A stretch of 64,000 nucleotides of DNA from Elephas maximus indicus (Eukaryota > Chordata > Mammalia > Proboscidea > Elephantidae), in NCBI RefSeq assembly GCF_024166365.1, contig NC_064820.1, positions 143,178,001-143,242,000 of the forward strand, given 5' to 3'. A program made the translations under genes and the position numbers. Shown here one piece after another: positions 28,401-37,979 of this stretch. The notes beneath the pieces are model-generated. The model did not search any database and had not been told where the DNA came from. It saw nothing but the letters and a program-made list of their open reading frames with translations. Each line of letters opens with the position of its first letter. Within the stretch, counting starts at the first letter, position 1.

Positions 28401-29245
28401 GAGGTTTTGATAGGAAGTATTTTCATTCTCATTGCATTCTATGAATTTCCTTATTCCCTCCTTGATGTCTTCTATAACCCAGTCTTTTTTCAGGAGGGTA
28501 TTGTTCAGTTTCCAAGTATTTGATTTCTTTTCCCTAGTTTTTCTGTTATTGATTTCTACTTTTATTGCCTTGAGAAGATGCTCTGTAATATTTCAATGTT
28601 TTGGATTCTGCAAAGGTTTGTTTTATGACCTAATATGTGGTCTATTCTAGAGAATGTTCCATGTGCGCTAGAAAAAGAAGTATACTTTGCAGCAGTTGGG
28701 TGGAGAGTTCTGTATAAGTCAATGAGGTCAAGTTGGTTGATTGTTGTAATTAGGTCTTCCGTGTCTCTATTGAGCTTCTTACTGGATGTCCTGTCCTTCT
28801 CTGAAAGTGGTGTGTTGAAGTCTCCTACTGTAATTGCAGAGGTGTCTATCTCACTTTTCAGTTCTGTTAAAATTTGATTTATGTATCTTGCAGCCCTGTC
28901 ATTGGGTGCATAAATATTTAATATGGTTATGTCTTCCTGATCAATTGTCCCTTTTATCATTATGTAGTGTCCTTCTTTATCCTTTGTGGTGGATTTAAAT
29001 CTAAAGTCTATTTTGTCAGAAATTAATATTGCTACTCCTTTTTTGCTTATAGTTTGCTTGATATATTTTTTTCCATCCTTTGAGTTTTAGTTTGTTTGTG
29101 TCTCTAAGTCTAAGGTGTGTCTCTTGTAGGCAGCATATAGATGGACTGTGTTTCTTTATCCAGTCCGAGACTCTCTCTTTATTGGTGCATTTAGTCCATT
29201 TACATTCAGGATAATTATAGATAAATAAGTGTTTAGTGTTGTCAT
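25443..29245 (-). pseudogene. L1 ORF2 (endonuclease/reverse transcriptase), frame-broken
   Basis: L1 ORF2 encodes the endonuclease and reverse transcriptase that nick target DNA and copy RNA in place. Starting at the ATG at 29245 the order is: endonuclease domain with SICCLQETHLRLRDT (near 29130); 'YAPNDRAARY' (near 28910); the RT domain with [21 protein letters not shown] and HPDQVGFIP; the catalytic LFADDM at 27148-27159; the region with [19 protein letters not shown]; and the cysteine-containing C-terminus with [11 protein letters not shown] and MEYYALIKN. The homologous reading moves between all three frames, indicating at least four frameshifts. The catalytic FADD is intact, but the protein cannot be made as one chain. 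The stop is at 25443-25445. Confidence 0.92.
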
Positions 29246-29695
29246 TTTGATGCCTTTTTATGTGAGTTGTTGACAATTTCATTTTTCCACATACTTTTTT
29301 GTGCTGAGACGTTTTTCTTAGTAAATTGTGAGATCCTCATTTTTGTAGTGTTTGACATTATGTTTGTTGAGTCGTTACGTTTTTCTTGGCTTTTATCTTG
29401 AGTTATGGAGTTGTTATACCTCTTTGTGGTTACCTTAATATTTACCCCTATTTTTCTAAGTAAAAACCTAACTAGTATTTTTGTATATCGCCTTCTATCA
29501 CTCTCCATATGGCAGTTCTATGCCACCTGTATTTAGTCCCTCTTTTTGATTATTGTGATCTTTTACATATTGACTTCAGTGATTCCCTGTTTTGGGCATT
29601 TTTTTTTTTTAATTAATTTGTTTTTGTGATTTCCCTATTTGAGTTGATATCAGGATGTTCTGTTTTGTGACCTTGTGTTGTGCTGGTATCTGATA

Positions 29696-30712
29696 TTATT
29701 GGTTTTCTGACCAAACAATATCCTTTAGTATTTCTTGTAGCTTTGGTTTGGTTTTTGCAAATTCTCTAAACTTGTGTTTATCCGTAAATATCTTAATTTC
29801 GCCTTCATATTTCAGAGAGAGTTTTGCTGGATATATGATCCTTGGCTGGCAGTTTTTCTCCTTCAGAGCTCTGTATATGTCGTCCCATTTCCTTCTTGCC
29901 TTCATGGTTTCTGCTGAGTAGTCTGAACTTATTCTTATTGATTCTCCCTTGAAGGAGACCTTTCTTTTCTCCCTGGCTGCTTTTAAAATTTTCTCTTTAT
30001 CTTTGGTTTTGGCAAGTTTGATGATAATATGTCTTGGTGTTTTTCTTTTTGGATCAATCTTAAATGGGGTTTGATGAGCATCTTGGATAGATAACCTTTC
30101 ATCTTTCATGATGTCAGGGAAGTTTTCTGTCAGGAGATCTTCAACTATTTTCTCTGTGTTTTCTGTCCTCCCTCCCTGTTCTGGGACTCCAATCACATGC
30201 AAGTTATCCTTCTTGATAGAGTCCTACATGATTCTTAGGCTTTCTTCATTTTTTTTAATTCTTTTATCTGATTTTTTTTCAGCTATGTCGGTGTTAATTC
30301 CCTGGTCCTCCAGATTTCCCAGTCTGCATTCTAATTGCTTGAGTCTGCTCCTCTGACTTCCTATTGCGTTGTCTAATTCTGTAATTTTATTGTTAATCTT
30401 TTGGATTTCTACATGCTGTCTCTCTATGGATTCTTGCAACTTATTAATTTTTCCACTATGTTCTTGAATAATCTTTTTGAGTTCTTCAACTGTTTTATCA
30501 GTGTGTTCCCTGGCTTCTTCTGCAGTTTGCCTTATTTCGTTTGTGATGTCTTGAAGCATTCTGTAAATTAGTTTTTTATATTCTGTATCTGATAATTCCA
30601 GGATTGTATCTTCATTTGGGAAAGATTTTGATTCTTTTGTTTGGGGGGTTGTAGAAGCTGTCATGGTCTGCTTCTTTATGTGGTTTGATATCGACTGCTG
30701 TCTCCGAGCCAT
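29696..30712 (-). pseudogene. L1 ORF1 (RNA-binding protein), one nonsense codon
   Basis: L1 ORF1p is a trimeric coiled-coil RNA-binding chaperone needed for retrotransposition. The frame is open from the ATG at 30710-30712 (MARRQQSISNHIKK) to the stop at 29696, 338 codons, except for a single TAG at 30224-30226 (codon 163). The aligned codon in the plus-strand L1 at about 58496 is TGG, so this is a one-base G-to-A change. A heptad-like coiled coil covers roughly residues 50-155. After the stop come the RRM and C-terminal domain, with GVPEQGG, QDAHQTPFKID, RHIIIKLAKTKDKEKIL and RKWDDIYRALKEK. Length is normal for L1 ORF1p. Confidence 0.92.
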
Positions 30713-31872
30713 CACCGGGAAACTTGTTTTTCCAGAAAATCTGCTAAAAAAAAAATGCAGTCAGATCCCTATCAGAACTGCCTTTGGATTATAACCGCCA
30801 CCTTGTTCCCTGTAAGGATGAAAGTCCGAGATTTGGATCATATACGCTTGGCTGTAGCTGGTTCTGTGTTTTTAGTCCAATTAGGGATGGATTTTTGGTC
30901 CCTGGGTTTTTTGTGGTTCCTTCTCTCAGGCCGGAAAAGTGGGTTAGAAAAAGACCAAAAGAAAAAAACAAGGGGGGAGAAGCAAAGCCGCCGCGGAGCC
31001 GGAGGCATTCTCCCTCTGGCTCAGGAAATTCCAATGTTAATGAAGCCGCCTGGGGAGGGTGCGGGAGGGATGAGAGAGATAGGAGAGTAGCACCTCGGAA
31101 TATAGCCAGAGTTGCTTGTCTTGCTTGGAATGACTATTTTATCTGAGATTTCCGAGGGGCGTGTCTCCTATGTGTGCTGGCTGTGTGGAGATTGCCCCCG
31201 GGGTTCTGGCCCGCTGAAGCCGCGATCAGATCCTCCGCTGCCAGTCCATAGCCCAGCGTCAAGGTTCCCCTGATGGGACGCTGCACTCCCGGTTCCAAAA
31301 TCAGTCGCTGCCTCCCGGGGACTTCTCGTCCCGCCAGCCGCGTCGCCGCGCCGCTCCCGCGGGCCAGCTGGGCCCCCTCCCGGGGTTAGTTCAGGGGAGT
31401 AGAGCTGCGTCCCGAGCTTGCGCCGTGACAGCGCCCAGTCAAAAGCCCAGTGCCAAGGTTCCCCGGCTGGGATGCTGCCCTCCCGGCTCCAAAATCAGTC
31501 ACTGTCTCCCAGGGACTTCTCGTCCCGCCAGCTGTGTCACCACGCCGCCCAGGTGAACCAGCTTGGCCCCCTCCCAGGTTCAGTTCAGGGGGGTAGGGCT
31601 GCACCCCTTGTTTGCGCCGTTACAAGATTTGTGAGTTCAGCTCCTTTGGGCCCAGAAGCCCGGCGCCAAGGTTACCTGACTGGGACGCTGGCTCCAGGCT
31701 CCGAAAACAGTCGCTGCTTCCCCGTATTTGTTCGTTTTCCATCTCTAAATCTGTGTTTGTTGTTCAGGGTTCGTAGATTGTTATGTATGTGATCGATTCA
31801 CTTGTTTTTCCGAATCTTTGTTGCAAGAGGGATCCGAGGTAGCGTCTACCTAGTCCGCCATCTTGGCCCCCC
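30713..31872 (-). promoter_or_regulatory. L1 5'UTR / internal promoter, CpG-rich with tandem monomers
   Basis: This is an internal RNA polymerase II promoter region of the full-length L1. It is GC- and CpG-rich between about 30980 and 31740, unlike its AT-rich surroundings. A YY1-type site (CCAAGATGGCGG on the minus strand) sits at about 31855-31867 at the very start. Tandemly repeated units of about 190-215 bp begin at 31252, 31446 and 31659 (the last partial); see the separate entry. The other near-complete L1 in this window (56778) has an unrelated 5'UTR. Confidence 0.8.
31252..31725 (-). repeat. Tandem monomers in L1 promoter (about 2.3 copies)
   Basis: Three successive units start CCCAGCGTCAAGGTT (31252), CCCAGTGCCAAGGTT (31446) and CCCGGCGCCAAGGTT (31659). 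Units 1 and 2 share 'ggttccaaaatcagtc/ggctccaaaatcagtc', 'gggacttctcgtcccgccag', the 'ggccccctccc' block, 'agttcagggg' and 'ttgcgccgt'. Unit 3, nearest the element's 5' end, stops after 'cagtcgctgcttccccg'. Spacing is 194 and 213 bp. The organisation resembles rodent L1 promoter monomers. Confidence 0.8.
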
Positions 31873-32031
31873 AGAATCTTACATAATGTAACATTCCATC
31901 ACCTTTGCCACATTCTATTGGTTAGAGAAGCAAGTCATAGGTTCTGCACAAACTCAAGACATGATTATACATGAGTGTGAATACCAGAAAGCAGGGACAA
32001 TTGTGAGTCACTTTACAGTTGTCTACCACAG
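31873..32031 (-). mobile_element. Ancient MLT1-like repeat, right half
   Basis: Continuation of the repeat at 24004-24431: 'ccatcacctttgccacattctattggttagag', 'tgaataccagaaagcaggga', 'gtctaccaca'. Removing the L1 and one copy of its 8-bp duplication rejoins the two halves in register. Confidence 0.65.
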
Positions 32032-32117
32032 TTGTGTTCCAATAAAACCTTACTGACATAAAAAAGTGGTGAGCCAGATTTGGCCCACAGGCTGTACTTT
32101 GCTGACCCCTGGCACTA
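32032..32117 (+). mobile_element. Short DNA-transposon-like fragment (hAT type, tentative)
   Basis: The phrase 'ccaataaaaccttactgac...gtggtgagccagatttggcccacaggctgtactttgctgacccctgg' is a familiar mammal-wide repeat end ending in ...GACCCCTG. I associate it with a non-autonomous hAT element; only one end is present. Confidence 0.5.
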
Positions 32118-33273
32118 AGAATAAAGTGCAGAAGACATTATTTAAGGTAAGAAGAGACCAAAATTCACTGTGTAGAGAGAGTTAGAGAAAATTTCTCAGG
32201 ACCAGAAGGGCCATGTGGAAATACACTCACAGAAATTTTTCTTTTTTTTACTCTGGTCCTTTAATATACCTATTACATTATTTTGTTAATAAAAAATTAG
32301 GAGTCAGACACACTGGCATTATGCTTGAATCTAGTGATAATATGGAGCTGTTATTGGAATTCCAAACAAATTTAAAGTGAAAGGGTTTCATACCAAGCTT
32401 TCTGCTTTTTAAAAAAAATTGTTGTTGAAAATATACACAGCAAAACATACACTATTCAATGATTTCGACAAGCTTTCTGCAATTTTCCTTTAATTCGAAC
32501 CTCACCAGGAATAGTTTCAACATAAAGTCTGGTCATTTTCTTAGTGACTATGAAAATAACAGCTAACACTTATGTGATTATTGCAAATTAAAATTTATGC
32601 TAAATGTTTAACATGAATTATCTCATTTAATCTTCACAAAACCCCTATGTTACTTAGATTATTATTCCCATTACAAAGCTGAGTAAACCAAGCTTTACCA
32701 AATTAAGTAGCTTACTCAACACATACCCTACAAAGTAATGCAACTGGGCTATGGCTCTTGCCCTGCTCTGAGGGTCCAAATCATTACTATTTTATTTGAA
32801 GTATAATAGGAAGGCTTTGAAGGATTTTAAGCAGAGAGATGGTATAATTAATGACATGATTAGTGTTTAAAAATATTAGGCTTTGTGTGAAGAATGGAAG
32901 GGAGCTAGAGTGGAAGCAGGGTAACTCGAGGCAAAGATGGTGGTGGCTTGGGTAGGGTAGTGCTCTGGAGATGTATTTGAAATATATTTGGGTGGTAGAG
33001 TTGACAGGGCATGGTGAGAGAATGGCTCCTTGTCTACGTCTAACAGTAAAGCACTTCTCTATCCCCCTTGTTCACTACACTGCAGCCATGCTGATCTTCT
33101 TTTGGTAGTTGAAATGCACTAAGCCTTCTCCAACATCTGGATGTTACATGGGCTGTTCTCTCTGACGAGAATGCTTTTTGCCCTGACCCTTCTATTACTT
33201 CATTCTACCTTACTCCTCAGGGGATTCATCCTTGATACCCCAATCTAAGTTTGGTTCCATCTTTTATTTTCTC
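32118..33273. other. Intergenic; small L1 and MIR-like remnants
   Basis: Position 32405-32475 ('gttgttgaaaatatacacagcaaaacatacac') is a short antisense L1 3'UTR piece like that at 44765. Position 32575-32755 has MIR-like wording on the minus strand ('ttatctcatttaatcttcacaaaacccctatg', 'tagcttactcaac'). Nothing else was identified. Confidence 0.45.
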
Positions 33274-33341
33274 TTGTTGTTGTTAGTTGCTGTCAAGTTG
33301 ATTCTGACTCATGGTGACCCCATGTGTACAGAGTACAGACA
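33274..33341 (-). mobile_element. RTE 3'-end fragment, antisense
   Basis: The block 'ttgttgttagttgctgtcaagttgattctgactcatggtgacccca' is the reverse of an RTE/BovB-like 3' end (compare 560-612). The fragment stops after 'tgtacagag'. Confidence 0.7.
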
Positions 33342-35424
33342 CACATTATTTTTCATCCCTTATTTATCAAAATTTATAATTTGCTTTTTTTTTTTTTTGA
33401 CTGTCTAGACATTACAATTCAATAGACCAAAGGAACTATGTTTATTTTGTTCATCATTGTTAACAAGGTGCCTAGCATACATAGTTTTCGGCAACATAAG
33501 CAATCAGTAAATATTTGTTGAGGAAATAAACGTCTGATTTCAATGCCCTTGCACTTAAAAATATTTTGCTGTACTACGCCTCATATCTGCTATTTAGAAC
33601 AGATTTCCTCTTCACTCCTTCTGGAGTCATCAACATGACATATTCTAAGCCATTAGTGATATTCCAGTCTCCAAACAGTTCTCACTCAGCACTCTTCCAA
33701 AACCTGAATCCCAGGTTAAAAATAATGTTGAAGTTGAAATTTATAGCAGGATGGGGGTACTGATAATGGTTGCTTGAGGCAGGTGAATTCTCAGTCATTG
33801 CTGGTGGAAGTAAACACTGATATGATCCTTTGGGGAAATAATTTAGCAATATGCATGAAAGACCTTGAAACAAATGTAAATTAAAAAAAAGACACAAAGT
33901 TATGTGGGGTGTGTGTGTGTTTACATAAGAAGATGTCTGAAAAGATATAAGCCAAAATACTTATAGTAGTTAGGTAGGTACTTTCGGGAAGCATGACGGC
34001 AGAAAATAATGGATTTTAATTCTTTTTTTTACAATGGGAAATTATTATTTTCATAACAAATATAAAAATTTTAAAGATGAAAATAGAAAGTAAATATATT
34101 TTTGACACAGTAATCTCATTCATAAAAACCTACATTAAAATATTATAAAAACAAATCAAAGTATGAAGTTATATTTATGGCATTACCCCAATTTGTTAAA
34201 AAAAAAGAAAAGAGGAAAAACAGGAAAGACACATTAACAGGAAAAAAAAAAGCAATAAAATCTACCAAAATGTCATTAATGGCCATTTCTGGATAATGGG
34301 GCTCTATAATTTCACATTACTTCTTTATGATTTTTCTGGGTACTTCCTAATTAAAAATGATCATATGATACTTTGTAATCAGAGAATTCCAAATATTATT
34401 TTTAATAAGTAAAAAAAGAGTATGTTGGTTCCTGTTACTAACAAGTAGTTGTATTTCTATTCAATCTTCATGTCAAAGACTCATAGAAGGCATGAATTTA
34501 TTTGCTAAGATAGTAAGTTCCAGTCCTTGCTAATGTCCATTCCCATCTTATTTTTATGAAAAAGTACCATGCATTTAATACCCTCTGGGAATATCATATT
34601 TTCTTTGACTTGTGGATCAAAACAATGATAATGCCTTATATGATTATCTGCAATTAAATATATTTCATGAATAATTAGGTTGTTAGATGGAATTAGACCT
34701 TATACTTTGTCTTCAATATCTTTGAGTCAGACCTTTTTGAACTAGGTTAGTGGAAAAAAAATTACTTACCACCAGTGGCATCACTAAAGGGGGTGCAGAC
34801 CGAATTGGGTGACACTGTCAGAGGGGCTAACACCAAAATGACTGTCTGTAAAATTTTTATACAGTGTTTCGGTAGAAAATTTATTATTTTTTATAAAAAT
34901 ATCCCTGTAGTTATTTATAACAAGAAAAACACTTTTCATAAGCTCAGCTTATATATCAATATATCTGCAAGGCCAAAATTCTATCGCTCATTTGCTTTTT
35001 GAATCTTCTAATGCCCTCTGGCCAGAGCTGTCAGTATTACCCGATGACAATGATGCTCTGAATCACGTGGTTCTGTCTGCACGCACTGTTGTTTTTGTTG
35101 CTGTTGGTGTTTTTATAGTTGCTGAGTTTGTCAACTTTTCTGATGTTTTAGTTACAATATTGTGGCAATTACTATTTGTGAACCTATATCAATAACTTTT
35201 TTGAGAATGAGATAATAAAGGAAAAGAAGGAGTGATATATGGAAATTACGATTTATGCACAACATTAGTACAAAAAACATTATTAAAGATTCTGCATAGT
35301 CTGGTACAGGAAGAGGTCCTTGGGGAGGGGGAAGGGGTCTGAGAGTTACTGCACTGGGTGACACCAACCCTAGTGACACCACTACTTAACCACATTTCTG
35401 TTTAGGTTTAGATATACTTTTAAA
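33342..35424. other. AT-rich intergenic, no gene
   Basis: Contains homopolymer A and T tracts (33388-33399, 34199-34206, 34242-34250) and a MIR/L2-like scrap around 33465-33525 ('gcctagcatac...cagtaaatatttgttgagg'). No coding frame was recognised. Confidence 0.4.
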
Positions 35425-35590
35425 GGACCCCTGGTGGCACAGTGGGTAAGAGCTCGGCTGCTAACCACAAGGTCAGCAGTTCAAATCCACCAGCTGCTCC
35501 TTGAAAACCCTATGGGACAGTTCTGCTCTCTCCTATAGGGTTGCTATGCATCTAAATCAACTTGACAACAATAGGTTTGGTTTTTGGTTT
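35425..35590 (+). mobile_element. AfroSINE, full length
   Basis: The tRNA-like head CCCTGGTGGCACAGTGGGTAAGAG carries an A-box-like TGGCACAGTGG, and the B box is CAGTTCAAATCC. The body 'tatgggacagttctgctctctcctatagggttgctatg' ends in GGTTTGGTTTTTGGTTT. Target duplications are ATACTTTTAA (35414-35423) and ATACTCTTAA (35591-35600), with one mismatch. It forms an inverted pair with the SINE at 35819-35974. Confidence 0.9.
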
Positions 35591-35818
35591 ATACTCTTAA
35601 AAAGTATAAAAGTAGTTCTTTTAGGAAGAGTAAAATGGGCTACTTTTAGAAAACTATGAGCCTATTTTATTTAGATCCCTATACTGGGAGTTAAGTCTGG
35701 CTATTAAACCAATGAAAACTTCTACCTATTCATATGGTCACTGTCAGGAAGGCCTGGCAAATTCAGCATGAATGGTATATGTTTATATATACATAAAGAA
35801 TATTTACCAAAACATTCA

Positions 35819-35974
35819 TTGTTGTTAAGTGCTGCTGAGTTGGTTCCAACTCACAGTGACCCTACAGGACAGAGTAGAACTGTCCCATAGGGTTTCCAAA
35901 GAGCAGCTGGTAGATTTGACCTGCCGACCTTGTGGTTAGCAGCCATAGCACTTAACCACTACACCACCAGGGTG
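35819..35974 (-). mobile_element. AfroSINE, antisense
   Basis: Reverse complement of the same SINE: 'gttccaactcacagtgaccctacaggacagagtagaactg', 'ctgccgaccttgtggttagcagccatagcacttaaccactacaccaccagggtg'. Its 3' end is of the GTTGTTAAGTGCTGCTGAG type, resembling the RTE tail rather than the GGGTTTGG tail. It faces the plus-strand SINE about 230 bp to its left. Confidence 0.88.
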
Positions 35975-36250
35975 CAAACATACATACAAACAAGTGTAGG
36001 CATAGATTCCATATACTAAACATTTATTTGGGAGATGTTTAACACACTTATTACTCATATACCTTTTACAAGGAATGTAAATCCATTTCAATGACTGTTA
36101 AATTATAGGACATTTCTAAAATCAAAGTCCTACATTTGAAGCAAGTCATTCTAAATCAATCATTCTCTCTCTCTGGTAACAGTTTAGGACAGATATTTCG
36201 TTTATAAAAAAAGTCAACTGACATTATTTTCTTTAAAGTAACTATACTCA

Positions 36251-36325
36251 CATCATTTACATACATACATACATACATCATTTACATACATACATACATT
36301 CATCATTTACATACATACATACATT
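36251..36325. repeat. 25-bp x 3 minisatellite with internal ATAC repeat
   Basis: Three copies of a 25-bp unit start at 36251, 36276 and 36301, each opening CATCATTTAC followed by ACAT repeats. Unit ends differ by ACATA versus ACATT. It lies about 130 bp beyond the predicted COMMD10 polyadenylation site. Confidence 0.85.
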
Positions 36326-36454
36326 CATAGCATAAGATACCTGTAAACTTCCATTTAACCAGTCCTAAACATAAAAATTTTATTGAGTGAAATCAGTGAG
36401 CATATTTACAGAAAGGGAATGTAAAGGGTATCCATTTAGACACTTCAAGATGTC

Positions 36455-37157
36455 CATTTAGCACTCATTACAACTGTTTTTATTCATGATCTGAATCTGT
36501 CTCCCACATAATCACATGAATCATTATTAATTTGCAAAATAAAGATAAGCACACAAAAACCTAGATTGTTATTAAATCATTAAACTCAGGGAAAAAGTTA
36601 AAATGAACAGAGAAACTCTCACTGAAATTAAATGATAAAATACTCTTAGCTCTATTTTAAATTTATTTCCTATATTATTTCCCAAACAAACTATACTCAT
36701 TATAAAAATACCACAATGTATTTGCGTGCATGCGGCTGCTTTCTTACTTTTACTAATTACTGAAATTCTATATTTTGCTAAGGTACACATTATACCTTAT
36801 ATCAATGGACTCAGCTTGATAACATACGGTGTCATCAAGCATGTAAAAATTCAACCGGTCAGGCAATAAAGCAGCAGTAGAAAAGTAAAAACAACACGGT
36901 ATTCACTTTTGTTTTCTTTCTAGCAAAAGTGTCCTCAAAAATTGCTGCTGGCTCACAGAACTAGAAAAAGCGTATTAGAATCACAGTATTCTTAACAATG
37001 ATCTCCCTCGGCTGTTATTTGTCTATAAAGCAATAAGCCGTATAATTTACAGGAAGAAAGCCACTGAATCCTTCAGAAAACACAACCTGGCAATCTGTCT
37101 TCAGCGCAAAATAATCAGGTGGCAGGGGTGTGATGGTGAAAACAGTCTTCGAAAACA
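36455..37157 (-). other. COMMD10: COMMD10 3'UTR
   Basis: Non-coding part of the terminal COMMD10 exon. It runs from the stop codon at 37158-37160 leftward. AATAAA signals on the minus strand occur within 36650-36670 and at 36479-36484 ('gaataaaaacagttg'). Use of the latter would put cleavage around 36455-36470. Which signal is used is an inference; no repeats interrupt this stretch, which fits a retained 3'UTR. Confidence 0.6.
36479..36484 (-). terminator. COMMD10: Predicted polyadenylation signal AATAAA of COMMD10
   Basis: On the minus strand this reads CATGAATAAAAACAG. It is the most distal canonical hexamer before SINE/minisatellite DNA. A second AATAAA lies near 36660 and could give a shorter transcript. 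Confidence 0.45.
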
Positions 37158-37196
37158 TCATGTAAGGGAATCCAGCTGTGCTTGTATGGTCTCTAG
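37158..37196 (-). CDS. COMMD10: COMMD10 terminal coding exon
   Basis: COMMD10 is one of ten COMM-domain proteins; it takes part in the Commander/CCC complex in endosomal cargo recycling and has been linked to NF-kB and copper handling. This exon encodes the last 12 residues, LETIQAQLDSLT, then TGA, matching the end of the mammalian COMMD10 COMM domain. The acceptor is visible on the minus strand as a pyrimidine-rich tract followed by TTAATAG immediately before CTAGAG (AG at 37197-37198). Phase is 0 and joins the upstream exon after ...FYNK. A longer open frame through this exon (37015-37245) is in a different phase and is spurious. The gene runs right to left, and the rest lies to the right, mostly beyond the window. 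Confidence 0.93.
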   Translation of the reverse strand, partial: LETIQAQLDSLT

Positions 37197-37919
37197 CTAT
37201 TAACAAAGAAAAAGAAAGAAAGCTGGTGAAGGGAGAGAAATTCATATGAAATGGTGTTTAGAAACATACAAATAGAAGGGAAAGAATGGCATTGGTAAAT
37301 ATGCATATTCATTCATATAGCAATAAAAATATCACTTTGAATAGTTTTCCTTTTATGTGAAGATATTAGAATTCATGCTTGCAATTAAAGTTTTCACATT
37401 TGTAAAGAAGGAGGTTTTCTGAATACTATTGTTTTAAATACACCCAACTGTTTCATTTTAAATTACATTGCATGGTAAGACTTTAAAAGTGGGAGAGGAG
37501 GGTAGATTGTACTGGATTATGAAGTAAGTATTTCGGAAGAAACATAAAACAGGCTCAAGATAAACCTTTAAAGGCCTGGCATCTTCCTTTCCATGTTTCT
37601 CTTTACCCTTGGGCCCAGAAATTAAAGTATTTAACGTTGCCCATACCTGAAGTGTCAGATTGGCCAGGTACCGCACAGTTAATTACTTAATGCTTTTTAC
37701 ATTAAAGCAACAACCCCACTGCTTTAATTAAAGCCATTTCCATTTTCTTCTTGCTTTAGTTTGTCAGATTTTCTTTACCTTAGCTATGCTGCCTACAGTG
37801 AAACATAAGGTGTTTATAAGAGAAGTTTAAGGAACTTAGCTTCTTAATAGGGCATTTAAAAATAAGAACTTATAAAAGAAATATTATGAAAGAACCCACA
37901 TTATCAAAAAATTATTTAC
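37197..37919 (-). other. COMMD10: COMMD10 last intron
   Basis: A 723-bp intron with GTAAAT at the donor (37919 reading leftward) and TTAATAG at the acceptor. No interspersed repeat was recognised in it. Confidence 0.85.
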
Positions 37920-37979
37920 CTTGTTATAGAAATCAAACAACTCCTTGTGACTGAATTCCATAAGAACTTTCTGCAGGCT
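37920..37979 (-). CDS. COMMD10: COMMD10 penultimate coding exon
   Basis: Exactly 60 nt, 20 codons, phase 0 at both ends. It encodes the COMM-domain stretch that starts SLQKVLMEFSHK and ends FDFYNK, and joins in frame to LETIQAQLDSLT of the terminal exon. On the minus strand the acceptor is TTCTTTATTCCTTGCAG|AGCCTG and the donor is AACAAG|GTAAAT. COMM domains mediate dimerisation among COMMD proteins, and this is the leucine-rich C-terminal part. Intact splice sites and an unbroken frame argue for the functional gene rather than a pseudogene. The expected preceding exon, ending in the codons for ...NNEDSK, was not found to the right within the window. Confidence 0.93.

Larger units (their letters stand above)
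24432..31872 (-). mobile_element. Full-length L1 LINE, minus strand
   Basis: A complete 7.4-kb L1 with 5'UTR (30713-31872), ORF1 (29696-30712), ORF2 (25443-29245) and 3'UTR (24432-25442). It is bounded by the direct repeat AGAATCTT (24424-24431 and 31873-31880), or CAGAATCTT if the shared C is counted. The 5' end on the sense strand reads GGGGCCAAGATGGCGGACTAGG, the typical YY1-containing L1 start. The inactivating changes are one stop in ORF1 and several frameshifts in ORF2, so the copy is defective but not ancient. It split an older repeat (24004-24431 and 31873-32031). Confidence 0.93.

Noticed and set aside
31418-31792. A 124-codon plus-strand frame in CpG-rich DNA
   Set aside because: It is antisense to the L1 promoter monomers. 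CpG-rich DNA here is the L1 leader, not a gene-associated CpG island.
35425-35490. tRNA-like A and B boxes in the SINE heads
   Set aside because: These belong to tRNA-derived SINEs; the sequences do not fold as complete tRNAs and are followed by SINE bodies.
36251-36325. Regular 25-bp repeats resembling a CRISPR array
   Set aside because: There are no unique spacers; the units abut each other and are built from an ATAC microsatellite in a mammalian genome.
37015-37245. A 76-codon minus-strand frame across the COMMD10 terminal exon
   Set aside because: It reads through the splice acceptor and uses a different phase from the COMMD10 frame, which stops at 37158.
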